From assembly GCA_963783145.1 (NCBI GenBank), contig CAWAMM010000004.1, positions 124,001 through 188,000 of the forward strand: 64,000 nt of DNA. The letters are read 5' to 3'. Positions 24,124-32,861 of this stretch are shown piece after piece. The DNA comes from DATGKG01 sp963783145. Lineage in GTDB: Bacteria; Desulfobacterota; Binatia; Binatales; Binataceae. Made by a program: the position numbers and the translations under genes. The notes below the pieces were generated by a model, which searched no databases, was not told where the DNA came from, and was given only the letters and a program-made list of their open reading frames with translations. Each line of letters opens with the position of its first letter. The first letter of the stretch is position 1.

Positions 24124-25644
24124 ATGGCCGAAACCGAACCTCATCGATCCCCGGGATCGGGCGCCGAACGCGCCGCTACGAACCACGCGACGGTGCTTAT
24201 CGCTGATGACGACCCCGCCATCCGGCTGGTGGTACGCCATCGCCTCGAAGCGGACGGATATCTGGTCGAGGAAGCCTCGGACAGCCAGGCCGCGCTCGAA
24301 GCGCTACGCACCGGCCGTTTCGATGTAGCGCTAGTTGACATCATCATGCCGGGCATGGGCGGGCTGGAAGTGCTGTCGACCGCCAAGGCCGAGAGCATCC
24401 GCACCCTAATCATCGTCATCACCGCGGCGAGCACAATGAACAATGCGGTCGAGGCGATGAAGCGTGGCGCGCATGACTACCTTACCAAGCCATTCGCCAA
24501 TCTCGACCTGGTCGCGGCGGCGATTCGGCGCGCGGTGGAGGTCTCGAATCAGGCGGCCAAGGCCGCGGAGCTGGATTACCTGAAGGAAAGCGTCGCGCCC
24601 AAGCTGGCCGGCGGCGAGATCATCGGGCGCAGCCCCGCGATGCAGGAAGTCTACAAGCTGGTGGGACGGTTGGTGACGAATGATGCCGCGGTGCTGATCT
24701 ATGGCGAAAGCGGCACCGGCAAGGACCTGGTCGCGCGCACGATTCATTTCAAATCGGCGCGTTCGGTGGCGCCCTTCGTCGCGGTCAATTGCTCCGCGAT
24801 TCCGCATGGGCTGCTTGAAAGTGAACTCTTTGGGCATGAGCGCGGGTCGTTCACTGGCGCAACCGAGCGGCGCGCGGGAAAATTTGAAACCGCGGAAACC
24901 GGCACCCTCTTCCTCGATGAGATCGGCGACCTTCCGCTCGAGCTTCAGCCCAAGCTGCTGCGCGCGTTGCAGGAGCGCGAGTTTAACCGGGTCGGCGGCA
25001 CCGATACGCTAAAGCTGCGCGCGCGCGTAATCGCGGCGACCAACCAGGACCTCGAAGCCGCGGTGCGCGCGAAGCGTTTTCGCGAGGACCTCTACTTTCG
25101 CCTGCGCGTGATTCCGATCCAGATGCCGCCGCTGCGCGATCGGCGCGAGGACATCGCCGAGCTGGCCGAATATTTCATCGCCAAGGCGGCGCGCGAGATG
25201 GGCGCGAAGACCACCATCCTCGGGCCGGCCGCGATCGCGAAACTCAAAGCCTACGATTGGCCCGGCAACGTGCGCGAACTCGAAAACACCGTGATGCGCG
25301 CGGCGTTGCTCGCACCGGGTACCACGATTCGTCCCGAGGACATCGAGTTGGAGCATTCGGCCAGCGGACAACGGCGCGCGACGACCACCGATGGCGCGGA
25401 GTTGAATGATCTCATCGCGCAACGGGTCTCCGAATGGTTCGATGATCCGAATGGCGAGGAACCGCGCGACCTCTATCAGCGGATGGTATCGGAGCTGGAG
25501 CGGCCGCTGATCGAGCTGGCGCTCAAGCGCGCGGGCGGCAATCAGGTTAAGGCGGCGCGGATGCTGGGGCTCAATCGCAACACACTGCGCAAGAAAATCA
25601 CCGACCACAAAATCGCGCTGACCAAGTATCCGGGACAGCCCTAG
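24124..25644 (+). CDS. NtrC-family sigma-54-dependent response regulator
   Basis: 506 residues from ATG 24124. Receiver domain (about 22-140) with DDD at 28-30, phospho-acceptor Asp72 in ALVDIIMPGMGG, Thr100 and the KPFA Lys122. AAA+ domain: IIGRSPAMQEVY start, Walker A GESGTGKD (194-201), sigma-54 contact loop GSFTGA (241-246; the family standard is GAFTGA), Walker B TLFLDEIGDL, arginine fingers in FREDLYFRLRVIPIQMP. C-terminal FIS-type HTH GNQVKAARMLGLNRNTLRKKI. It activates sigma-54 promoters when phosphorylated. No histidine kinase gene is adjacent; it is followed 19 bp later by thiE. An upstream extension to 23992 runs into the divergent kinase gene and is rejected. Confidence 0.95.
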   Translation: MAETEPHRSPGSGAERAATNHATVLIADDDPAIRLVVRHRLEADGYLVEEASDSQAALEALRTGRFDVALVDIIMPGMGGLEVLSTAKAESIRTLIIVITAASTMNNAVEAMKRGAHDYLTKPFANLDLVAAAIRRAVEVSNQAAKAAELDYLKESVAPKLAGGEIIGRSPAMQEVYKLVGRLVTNDAAVLIYGESGTGKDLVARTIHFKSARSVAPFVAVNCSAIPHGLLESELFGHERGSFTGATERRAGKFETAETGTLFLDEIGDLPLELQPKLLRALQEREFNRVGGTDTLKLRARVIAATNQDLEAAVRAKRFREDLYFRLRVIPIQMPPLRDRREDIAELAEYFIAKAAREMGAKTTILGPAAIAKLKAYDWPGNVRELENTVMRAALLAPGTTIRPEDIELEHSASGQRRATTTDGAELNDLIAQRVSEWFDDPNGEEPRDLYQRMVSELERPLIELALKRAGGNQVKAARMLGLNRNTLRKKITDHKIALTKYPGQP

Positions 25645-25663
25645 CGCGGAGCGCGGCATCAAA

Positions 25664-26282
25664 ATGAAACTTCCCTCGCATTTCTATGCGATCGTCGATC
25701 CTATTGCGGGTCACGATCCGGTCGAGCTCGCGCGCACGATGCTCGAAGCCGGCGTGCGTGTCATGCAACTGCGGCTGAAGGATGTAACGACGCGCGATTT
25801 CCTCGCGGCGGCGCGCGCAATCTCACAGCTATGCCATCGGCGCGATGCGATCTTCATCGTCAATGATCGCATCGATGTCGCGATGCTGTCGGATGCCGAC
25901 GGGGTGCATCTCGGGCAAAACGATTTGCCCCTCGATGCGGGCCGCGAACTCCTCGGGCCGGACAAAATTATTGGAGTGTCAACCTCGAATGTGGAACTCG
26001 CGCGTGCGGCGGAGGCGGGCGGCGCGGACTACATCGGCTTTGGTCCGATGTATCCCGGCGGTTTGAAGAATACGAAGGAAGGGCGAGGCCTGGAGCGACT
26101 GGCGCAGGTGCGCGGCGGCGGTGAAGCTTCCGATTGTTGCGATCGGCGGCATCACCGAGGCTACCGTTCCCGAAGTCCTTGGCGCAGGCGCCGACGCCGC
26201 CGCGATCATCACGGATGTGGTGAAAGCCGGCGACATCGGGACGAAGATCAAATCGATCCTCGCGATTAAATCTCCACGCTGA
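25664..26282 (+). pseudogene. thiE: Thiamine-phosphate synthase broken by a single-base insertion
   Basis: The first frame (from ATG 25664) encodes the TPS TIM barrel: FYAIVDPIAG, MQLRLKDVTTRDFLAAAR, IFIVNDRIDVAMLSDADGVH with the substrate-binding HLGQNDLP, and YIGFGPMYPGG. After GLERLAQVR the frame breaks. The +1 frame continues with AAVKLPIVAIGGITEATVPE, then GADAAAIITDVVKAGDI, the expected C-terminal phosphate-binding half, stopping at 26282. The break is at about 26107-26120, where one extra G in a GC-rich CGGCGGCGG run restores nothing. So the original was about 205 residues. It may be a true pseudogene or a sequencing/assembly error in a homopolymer-like run. The enzyme joins HMP-PP and thiazole phosphate. 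No other thiamine gene is near. Confidence 0.85.
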
Positions 26283-26314
26283 GTTTCCGATGGTAATTCG
26301 CTATAGCCCGTCGC

Positions 26315-26354
26315 TTTGACATCTGATGCTTGATGCGTGATGCTTGATGCTATG
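26315..26354. repeat. Short tandem repeats around GATGCTTGATGC
   Basis: The run TGATGCTTGATGCGTGATGC... repeats a TGATGC unit several times just before the antitoxin start. It may affect initiation there or reflect slippage. Confidence 0.5.
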
Positions 26355-26579
26355 CGAACCACCATCGACATCGACGAAGACGTTCTTCAAAGCGTAAAGG
26401 AAATCGCGGCCATGCGCCGCACGACTGCGGGGAAAGTGCTGTCCGATCTGGTCCGGGCCGCGTTAATACCTCCAATACCCACTGCGAAAAGACGAAACGG
26501 AGTGCTCTTGCTGCCGCGCCGAAAGGGAGCACGCCTGGTCACGATGGAAGCGGTAAATCGCCTGAGAGACGAACTCTAG
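26352..26579 (+). CDS. Ribbon-helix-helix-type antitoxin (VapB-like)
   Basis: 75 residues from ATG 26352. The sequence MRTTIDIDEDVLQSVKEIAA is a beta strand and helix of the MetJ/Arc/CopG kind, followed by the second helix RTTAGKVLSDLVRAAL and a variable tail that would block the toxin. The toxin gene starts 3 bp after its stop. It should bind its own promoter and neutralise the PIN toxin. Confidence 0.88.
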   Translation: MRTTIDIDEDVLQSVKEIAAMRRTTAGKVLSDLVRAALIPPIPTAKRRNGVLLLPRRKGARLVTMEAVNRLRDEL

Positions 26580-26582
26580 TCG

Positions 26583-27020
26583 ATGATCGCGCTGCTCGAC
26601 GCAAACGTCCTGATCGCGCTCTTCGATCCGTCGCACGTCCATCATCAGTTGGCCCACGCGTGGTTTGGATCGAATCGCCACCATCGATGGGCCACTTGCT
26701 CCACGACAGAAAACGCCTTCGTACGAATTCTGCCGAGTCCCGCGTATCCAGGCTTCGCCATCAGTATCGCAGACGCGATTTTCCGACTTCGAGATTTGTG
26801 TTCGACTCGTGACCACGTTTTCTGGCCGGAATCGCTTAGCCTCCGGGAATCCGAGCGTTTTCACTGGCAACGCGTTCAGGGTCATCGTCAAATTACCGAT
26901 GTGTACCTCCTTGCGTTGGCAGTAATTAACATGGGCCGCCTCGTGACCTTTGACGGTAACATTCCGCTTCGTGCGGTTGCCAGTGCGACGGCCGAGAATC
27001 TTGAAGTTATCGGGAGATAA
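26583..27020 (+). CDS. PIN-domain toxin (VapC-like RNase)
   Basis: 145 residues. Metal-binding acidic residues in LLDANVLIALFD (Asp6), TTENAFVRIL (Glu) and QITDVYLLALA (Asp); the terminal LVTFDGNI holds another. These are the hallmarks of PIN-domain Mg-dependent RNases. It directly follows its antitoxin with 3 bp between. Substrate RNA unknown; many VapCs cut tRNA or rRNA. Confidence 0.92.
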   Translation: MIALLDANVLIALFDPSHVHHQLAHAWFGSNRHHRWATCSTTENAFVRILPSPAYPGFAISIADAIFRLRDLCSTRDHVFWPESLSLRESERFHWQRVQGHRQITDVYLLALAVINMGRLVTFDGNIPLRAVASATAENLEVIGR

Positions 27021-27088
27021 TTTCCCCAGCATGATCCACTTTATGTGGCCTGCGCCGCGACTCACCGAGCGTGTTGGGTTAGGACTGG

Positions 27089-28345
27089 CTACGCGGCGGC
27101 GGTGGCGGTGACGCGCGCCCGCGAGCGCTCCTGCTCCGCGTCGTAGGGCAGGCAGGCATAAGTCGCGGCCGCTCCCAGGATGCTCAACACGAAGCAAATC
27201 TGGAACGCGACCGAGTAGCTTCCGGTCGCATCGAAGAACTTGCCCAGCATGATGGGGCCGATGAACGCGCCCGCGGTGTTGAAGACTCCCGCGACGCCCG
27301 CAATCGCACCGAAGCGCTTCAGCCCGAGACATTCCGCGGTGAGCAGCGGAATCAGCACCAGCGGCGCGCCCAGGGTAAGCCCGAATATCGCAATGAACGG
27401 ATAGAGCAGCATTGGATTGCGCGCGCCAAAGATCAGTACCATTCCGATCGCGGCGCCGATGAAGTTCACGATCAGCGCGACGCGCGGGCTGATGCGGTCC
27501 GACGCGGATCCCATGATCAGCTTGCCCGCGGTGGTGAACAAAAACACGATGCTCATCATGCCGGCCGCGAACTCCGCTTTGTAGGAGAGTCCAATCATGT
27601 ACGGGATGAAATGCAGACCGACGCCCGCGGCGAGCGTGGCGTAGAGGAATTGCGCGAAGCACAGCATCCAGAAGGAGCGGGTGCGAAAGGCGGCTGAGAG
27701 TTCAAAACCAGGCAGCGCGTCCGCTCGTTGCGCGACCGAGACTTTCTCGCCGGGCGCATCATCCGGACGCGTTCTGATCGCGATCAGCACGATCGGGATT
27801 ACGATGACGAACATCGGGATGGCTAACACCAGGTAGCCGGTGCGCCACGATCCGCCCCATGCGATGGCGTGGCTCGCGACCACCGTCATCACCGCGCCGC
27901 CGAATGAGGTACCGGCGAAAGTCATCCCCATTGCGAGACCACGTCGGGCGCCAAACCAGTTCGCGATGATTAACGAAGCCGGAAGTAGGGTGGCGCCGGT
28001 CAATCCGAGGCCCATCAATAGGTAGGCGATGACCAGCGTCTCATACGAACTCGCGCGACTCGCGATGATCCAGGCCAGGCCGGCCAGGCCGGCGCCGCCA
28101 AGCATCACGATGCGCGCCTCGACCCGATCGAGCAGCCATCCGGCGAGCGGTCCGAAGATTCCTGCCGAGGCGGCGAGCCAGCTTTGCAAAAAGGAAACCT
28201 TGGCGCGCTTCCATCCGAATTCCTTGATCAGTGGAGTGACGAAAACGCCCGCGGTGTTGTAGCCGGAGCCGAAGACCAAAAGCAGTGTCGCGAAGAGACT
28301 CGCGACTATGATCCATCCCTGTCGTTCCCGTTTCGTCATCGCCAC
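27089..28345 (-). CDS. MFS transporter, oxalate/formate antiporter-like (MCT/OFA type)
   Basis: 418 residues with 12 hydrophobic segments. Signature after TM2 is GWLLDRVEARIVMLGGAGL, and SDRISPRVALIV occurs in the second half (loop 8-9). The N-terminal YNTAGVFVTPLIKEFGW is typical of the MCT/OFA monocarboxylate group. It probably moves a small organic acid. Minus strand, apparently alone. Confidence 0.88.
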   Translation of the reverse strand: MAMTKRERQGWIIVASLFATLLLVFGSGYNTAGVFVTPLIKEFGWKRAKVSFLQSWLAASAGIFGPLAGWLLDRVEARIVMLGGAGLAGLAWIIASRASSYETLVIAYLLMGLGLTGATLLPASLIIANWFGARRGLAMGMTFAGTSFGGAVMTVVASHAIAWGGSWRTGYLVLAIPMFVIVIPIVLIAIRTRPDDAPGEKVSVAQRADALPGFELSAAFRTRSFWMLCFAQFLYATLAAGVGLHFIPYMIGLSYKAEFAAGMMSIVFLFTTAGKLIMGSASDRISPRVALIVNFIGAAIGMVLIFGARNPMLLYPFIAIFGLTLGAPLVLIPLLTAECLGLKRFGAIAGVAGVFNTAGAFIGPIMLGKFFDATGSYSVAFQICFVLSILGAAATYACLPYDAEQERSRARVTATAAA

Positions 28346-28439
28346 GATGGGGCCTCGTACGCGCGGATTGGCGCGATGCGCTCTTTATAGCCAGTGGGAT
28401 GCGAATCGTCTATCAAAAATCTGGATGATTCAGGCCGAG

Positions 28440-29078
28440 TTAGCAGGCCACGCCATTGCAGACATTTTGACTTAGCGAGGTTCCGCTCGAAACCTGACCG
28501 CTGTTGCCGACGGTGTTCCCGCTGTTGCCCTGAAGTACGTTTCCGAGGTAGCCGCTGGTCGCATCGGAGAAGGTCAGCCCAAAGCCGGTGTTACTTTGAA
28601 GAACATTGTCGCGCGCGAGGCAACCGACGCCGCAGTTAATTCCACTGCCGTTTCCGGTCGCGGTAATTCCCGAAATCCTCGCCCCGCTGCCTGCGACGAT
28701 CGCGGCGCCGCCGAAGCCCATGATGATGCCGTTGTAGATCACTACGTTGGATTGCCCGGTCGCGTTGATTCCGTTGCCGGTTCCGGTGTTGGTCGACATG
28801 ATCTCGAAACCTTGCAAATCGATAGTCACATTAGGGGCGGTAACCAGAACCGAGTCCGCGCCACTCTTACTGCTGTTGATGATGTTCTTGTTGAGGACGT
28901 AGCTGCCCGACTTGCTGATGGTGGTCTGCGGTTTGGCGGTGCCGGCAGCAGTGGTGTCGACCTCAAGCACCATCGGCTTTTGCTGCGCGAAGACCGGAGC
29001 GCTAGCGGAAATGGCGATCGCGATGGAGGCGGTCATTATCGCGAAGCGACAGAAGAACAACTTGCGGTGGTGATTCAT
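28440..29078 (-). CDS. Secreted right-handed beta-helix-like protein
   Basis: 212 residues. Signal peptide (MTASIAIAISASAPVFA; cleavage after FAQQ). The mature part shows NosD/pectate-lyase-like turns: GIITAT-like repeats rich in N, G, S and T (NVVIYNGIIMG, RISGITATGNGSG, ARDNVLQSN). That predicts a parallel beta-helix. Cys near the end may form disulfides. Binding or cleavage of sugars is possible but no catalytic residues are identifiable. The SH3-type gene begins 9 bp upstream on the same strand, so both are likely co-expressed. Confidence 0.75.
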   Translation of the reverse strand: MNHHRKLFFCRFAIMTASIAIAISASAPVFAQQKPMVLEVDTTAAGTAKPQTTISKSGSYVLNKNIINSSKSGADSVLVTAPNVTIDLQGFEIMSTNTGTGNGINATGQSNVVIYNGIIMGFGGAAIVAGSGARISGITATGNGSGINCGVGCLARDNVLQSNTGFGLTFSDATSGYLGNVLQGNSGNTVGNSGQVSSGTSLSQNVCNGVAC

Positions 29079-29087
29079 CGTGGTACC

Positions 29088-29795
29088 CTACTGCACTGCG
29101 GTCAACGAAATAAATCCAGTCAGACCGCTCTTCATCCGAACCCGCAAATAATTCAGCGCGATGCCGATGACGTGAACATTGTGTCCGCGATGCACCTGGG
29201 CGAGTTTCCTGGACCATCGATTGGGCGCGTCAAGCACCGCGGCATCCTGGGAGAGCAGGAAAATTTTGTCGGTCGGCTTCACTAATTCGACATTTGACGG
29301 CGAGATGTACCCGGTCTGCCCATTTTTCAGCTTCGCTTGCAGATAGTATCTGGTACTGCCAGTAACGTCGACGAACTTTCCGATGGTCGCTTTCTCAAGC
29401 TGCTTGCTGGTTTTAGACGGCGCCGCATAAATCCATCCGTCCTGGGTGACTCTGAGTCGAGCGGCGGCCGGTTCCACCTCGGGTGGCGCGGCCGCGACCG
29501 CCTTGTGATGCGTGCGAGGCTTCTTGGTGGTGGCACTGGGCGTACCTGCCGCACCCGCCTCGCTGGGAGCAGCGGCGGGCCCTTCGCTCTCATCGGAGGG
29601 GACTATCTTGGTGGCCGGCGGCGACGATGGCGCAGCACTCGAGGGCGCAGGCGCGGCACCCGGCGATGATACTGGGGCGGGAGATTCGCTAAGAGCGAAT
29701 GCCCCCGAAGCTGAGGTCGCGAGCAGCAGCAGCGCTGCGAAAATTCCCAGTGCGGCACGCGCCGAGGTTTTCTGAGCCGATCCCATCATCCTCAT
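29088..29795 (-). CDS. Exported protein with Pro/Ala-rich linker and two SH3-like domains
   Basis: 235 residues. Signal peptide AALGIFAALLLLATSASGAFA, then a low-complexity Ala/Pro/Ser region (about 45-105). Two bacterial SH3-like units follow: WIYAAPSKTSKQLEKATIG...GQTGYIS and AVLDAPNRWSRKLAQVHRG...GLTGFIS. Such units bind peptidoglycan or peptides in the cell envelope. It is followed 9 bp later by the beta-helix gene. Confidence 0.85.
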   Translation of the reverse strand: MRMMGSAQKTSARAALGIFAALLLLATSASGAFALSESPAPVSSPGAAPAPSSAAPSSPPATKIVPSDESEGPAAAPSEAGAAGTPSATTKKPRTHHKAVAAAPPEVEPAAARLRVTQDGWIYAAPSKTSKQLEKATIGKFVDVTGSTRYYLQAKLKNGQTGYISPSNVELVKPTDKIFLLSQDAAVLDAPNRWSRKLAQVHRGHNVHVIGIALNYLRVRMKSGLTGFISLTAVQ

Positions 29796-29828
29796 CCTCC
29801 AACACCCTCTTTCCGAATAGAGTTTTTA

Positions 29829-31586
29829 TCAACACGCGCCGCACACGACGCATTTAGTCACGTCGCACGGCGGCGTCTGATGCTCGTAATGCGCTTTCTT
29901 GCGTTCCGATAAAAGGAACCATTTGTGGATGTGATGGTCAATGAAATCCCACGGCAGCGTTTCGTCGTCGGTGTAATGACGCGTCACATAGGAATCCGGA
30001 TTCGGCAGTCCGCTCGCCGCACCCTCGCGCGCAATCCGCTTCAGCTCATGCCAAATCTCGCCCGCGCCTTCGCATCCGGCGGTGTCGAGGCGTTCGAGGA
30101 TCGCGCCGACCCGCCGATCGCCGCGCGACACCAAGGTCTGGAAATACGCCTCGCGCGGTGATTCCGCATCGAGTTCGACCGCGCCAAGCTTTGACAGCTC
30201 ACCGCGCAGCATCGCGATTTTGCTTTTGGTCGTGCGCGGGTCCTCCATCGGATCCCATTGAAATGGCGTCCACGGCTTTGGGACGAACGGATTCAGTGAC
30301 ACCGTTACGTGGCCGACGGATTTTTTCTGTGCGCGCGCCCGCGCGAGAATCTTGCCCGTCAGAAGCGCGATTTCGCGGACATCGTGCTCGCGCTCCTCGG
30401 GCAGGCCGACCATAAAGTAAAGCTTTAAGTTTTCGACGCCGGTCCCGACCATCAGTTCGGCGGCGTCGAGGATCTCATGCTCGCTGAGATTCTTGTTGAT
30501 GACCTTGCGCATGCGCTCGCTGCCCGCTTCCGGCGCGACCGTCACGCTATGGTTGCCGTTGCGCGCCAGCGCGGCTGCGAGTTGCGGCGAGATGCAGTCG
30601 GCCTTGAGCGAGGAGGGCGACATCCGCCCGCCGGCAGCGGCGATACTCTCGGCGACCTCGGCCACGCCCGGCACGCTCGCCATTTCCGCGCCAACCAGTC
30701 CGATAACGCTGCGTTCGCCAAGCCCGCGCTTCGCCTCCTCGATGAGGTGCTCGGGGCTGCGATAGCGAATCGGGCGATACATGAAGCCGGCGGCGCAGAA
30801 GCGGCATCCCCATTGGCATCCGCGGCTCGCCTCGACCAGGTACATATCGCCGAAGACCGATTCTTCGGTGAGGATGAGCGATGCGGTGGTGAACTGGTTG
30901 AGGTCGCGAATCAATCGACGGCTGACGGTCGGCTTTCCGGGGCCCGAATAATCGACGGAATGGAGATGGCCACGATCATCATAAATCGGCGTGAAGTAAT
31001 CGGGCAGGTATGCGCCCTCGACGGTAGCCAACTCGCACAGCCGCGTTGCACGATCATTGATAGAGCGGGTCTGATGATATCGCGCGAGGAATTCGGGAAT
31101 CATCTCCTCGCCCTCGCCGATGAGAAACAAATCGATAAAATCCGCGATCGGCTCGGGATTGAGAAAAACGGCAGAACCGCCCGCGATGATCAACGGCCAG
31201 TTGCCATCGTTACGATCGGCGCGGCGCGCCGGAATGCCGGCCATCCGCAACATCGAAATGACATTGAGATAATCGGTCTCGAACGAAATCGAAAAGGCGA
31301 GGATATCGAACTCGCTCAGCGCGCGCGCCTGCTCGAACGAACCGATGCGCTCGTTGCGCTTGCGCATGTCGACGCGCTCGTCAGCATCGGGAAGGAAGGC
31401 ACGCTCGGCGGCCACCAGCGCATCGGTTTCGAAAATATGGAACACGGACTGAAAGCCGAGATTCGCCATCGCGAGGCGATAGATATTGGGATAGACGACG
31501 CAGACGGAAATATCGCCACCGGGGCGGCGCTCATAGAGGACCTTCTCGGCGGCGAGGCGCTCGAGCGCGCGTTTACGAACGTACAT
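29829..31586 (-). CDS. B12-binding-domain radical SAM protein
   Basis: 585 residues. The N-terminal part (VCVVYPNIYRLAMANLGFQS) is a cobalamin-binding-like Rossmann domain of the MiaB/elongator-like family. The radical SAM cluster motif is SRGCQWGCRFCAAGF (C-x3-C-x2-C, near residue 265). A C-terminal CDVTKCVVCGAC adds further Cys. The architecture matches the TIGR03960-type family of unknown reaction (usually paired with a TIGR03936/DUF2344 protein). No such partner lies next to it here. Start ATG 31586. Confidence 0.9.
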   Translation of the reverse strand: MYVRKRALERLAAEKVLYERRPGGDISVCVVYPNIYRLAMANLGFQSVFHIFETDALVAAERAFLPDADERVDMRKRNERIGSFEQARALSEFDILAFSISFETDYLNVISMLRMAGIPARRADRNDGNWPLIIAGGSAVFLNPEPIADFIDLFLIGEGEEMIPEFLARYHQTRSINDRATRLCELATVEGAYLPDYFTPIYDDRGHLHSVDYSGPGKPTVSRRLIRDLNQFTTASLILTEESVFGDMYLVEASRGCQWGCRFCAAGFMYRPIRYRSPEHLIEEAKRGLGERSVIGLVGAEMASVPGVAEVAESIAAAGGRMSPSSLKADCISPQLAAALARNGNHSVTVAPEAGSERMRKVINKNLSEHEILDAAELMVGTGVENLKLYFMVGLPEEREHDVREIALLTGKILARARAQKKSVGHVTVSLNPFVPKPWTPFQWDPMEDPRTTKSKIAMLRGELSKLGAVELDAESPREAYFQTLVSRGDRRVGAILERLDTAGCEGAGEIWHELKRIAREGAASGLPNPDSYVTRHYTDDETLPWDFIDHHIHKWFLLSERKKAHYEHQTPPCDVTKCVVCGAC

Positions 31587-31634
31587 GAAGACGATCCCGC
31601 ATCGGCATAGGGTATCGCGTCCCTCGAAGTCCGC

Positions 31635-32066
31635 TCAAGCGGGAAACATCGTTGAGGGCAGCAGCGTGAAATGCCCGATGTGAGCGGGGCGGTAGACCCT
31701 GAAATCCTTCTGGTCGATGGTGAACACGCGGCGGATGCGCTCGCGTTCGGCAACCCGCACGATCGCGGCATCGGCAAGGTCCATCGGCAGGTCGTGATAT
31801 TTGGCCATCAGCTCGTGCATTCTTCCGAGGTCTTCTTGATCGAGTCTTGCGATGCCGACTGTACCGGTTTGCGCTAAACGAAGAAGCGCCAATTGCCCCA
31901 GGTGGATCCTACTTAGGAGGTGACTTGCCTCCGCCACCGCCGGCCACACGGTTAAGGGCGGATGAGTCAGCGTTTCAAAAACATGTTGACACCGTGCGTG
32001 AGCGGCGTCGGATCTATCGAGCAGCGCGACGAGTGGCCCGGCGTCGATCAGCACGTCGTCGCGCAT
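31635..32066 (-). CDS. PIN-domain toxin (VapC-like)
   Basis: 143 residues from ATG 32066, with GGAGGAG-like ribosome site. Motif LIDAGPLVALLDRSD carries the first Asp, PAVAEASHLL the Glu, and MDLADAAIVRVAE and VFTIDQKDF the others. Complete PIN RNase set. It overlaps the end of the upstream antitoxin gene by 53 bp in another frame. An earlier start (32147) inside the antitoxin gene is rejected on ribosome site and family start. Confidence 0.9.
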   Translation of the reverse strand: MRDDVLIDAGPLVALLDRSDAAHARCQHVFETLTHPPLTVWPAVAEASHLLSRIHLGQLALLRLAQTGTVGIARLDQEDLGRMHELMAKYHDLPMDLADAAIVRVAERERIRRVFTIDQKDFRVYRPAHIGHFTLLPSTMFPA

Positions 32067-32331
32067 CTCTCTCCTCCAGCAGCATTTGAGCGACTTTCTT
32101 TCCCCCATCGACAGAGAGCTGCATGCCACCGCTGTCCAAACTTCCAATCAGATGCTTGGCCAGCTCGTACGGAGTCTTCGCAGCATTTTCCGCGTCGACT
32201 TTATCGACGTAGGCCTGCAGGGCTTCGCGAACAATTTCAGTCTTGGTCTTGCCGGTTTGTGCCGCGAGCCGCCCCAGCGCCGAGGTTGTTTTGTCATCCA
32301 ACCGAATACTGAACGTGGCCATAGTGGCCAT
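32014..32331 (-). CDS. Ribbon-helix-helix antitoxin
   Basis: 105 residues. MATFSIRLDDKTTSALGRLA then TGKTKTEIVREALQAYV, a CopG-type ribbon-helix-helix. It is longer than usual, with a basic tail (RRRADRRRATRRAAR) that overlaps the toxin gene; this tail may be a genuine toxin-binding or disordered part. Start may be 32331 or 32322 (two ATGs). Upstream is a palindrome that may be its operator. Confidence 0.85.
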   Translation of the reverse strand: MATMATFSIRLDDKTTSALGRLAAQTGKTKTEIVREALQAYVDKVDAENAAKTPYELAKHLIGSLDSGGMQLSVDGGKKVAQMLLEERDARRRADRRRATRRAAR

Positions 32332-32345
32332 TGAGAATAGTGTAT

Positions 32346-32356
32346 TACGGACCGTA
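32346..32356. promoter_or_regulatory. Possible operator TACGGACCGTA upstream of antitoxin
   Basis: An 11-bp palindrome (odd centre) between two GTATTAC direct repeats (32342-32348 and 32354-32360), 15-25 bp before the antitoxin start. The location suits autorepression by the ribbon-helix-helix protein. Confidence 0.4.
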
Positions 32357-32451
32357 TTACAATTTGTCGTGCCACCATCTGACGGTTCATCGCGGAAATA
32401 AGACTAGCCGCGCCGGGTATCAGCAGGGTGACGGACTCGGGCCGTCAGCTA

Positions 32452-32859
32452 TTATGCGTTCGATACGACTTTAGATCTAAGGACCTCGTCCAGAAGAAAC
32501 AAATCCGTGAGCAGCGCCCGGAGATGGATCGACGCGTTGAGATTGTCGACCAACTGCGAGCTGATCGAGGGCTGGGCCAGAACCAGCTCGATGCTCGCCA
32601 GCGAGCTGCGTGCATCGCGATTCAGCACCACAAGGAACGACTGGAATTTTTCGGCCGGTTCCAGCCCCTGCTCTCTTACAACCTTCGAACACTCCTCGGC
32701 TAGTTCTGCGATAGCCGTTGCGGCGCGCTGCAGAAATTCACGAATTTGGGCGCCGGGCTTGTCACTTTCATCGCTCGAACGGCCTTGCGCTGCGTAGGCC
32801 AGCATGAATTCGTAGCACTCTTCGATCGCGTTGCAGTGTTCCAGGATTTTAGCCGACAT
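32452..32859 (-). CDS. Uncharacterised helical protein, last gene of the molybdenum-hydroxylase operon
   Basis: 135 residues from ATG 32859, 2 bp after the cytochrome b stop, with GAGG just upstream. Predicted all-helical, with no signal peptide, no membrane segment and no motif that I can name. It begins MSAKILEHCNAIEECYEFML, with two Cys in the first helix (HCNAIEECYE), and ends FLLDEVLRSKVVSNA. Tight coupling to the operon suggests assembly, cofactor insertion or stability of the enzyme, but this is inference. The ORF extends to TTG 32865, which is not needed. Confidence 0.6.
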   Translation of the reverse strand: MSAKILEHCNAIEECYEFMLAYAAQGRSSDESDKPGAQIREFLQRAATAIAELAEECSKVVREQGLEPAEKFQSFLVVLNRDARSSLASIELVLAQPSISSQLVDNLNASIHLRALLTDLFLLDEVLRSKVVSNA

Positions 32860-32861
32860 CC

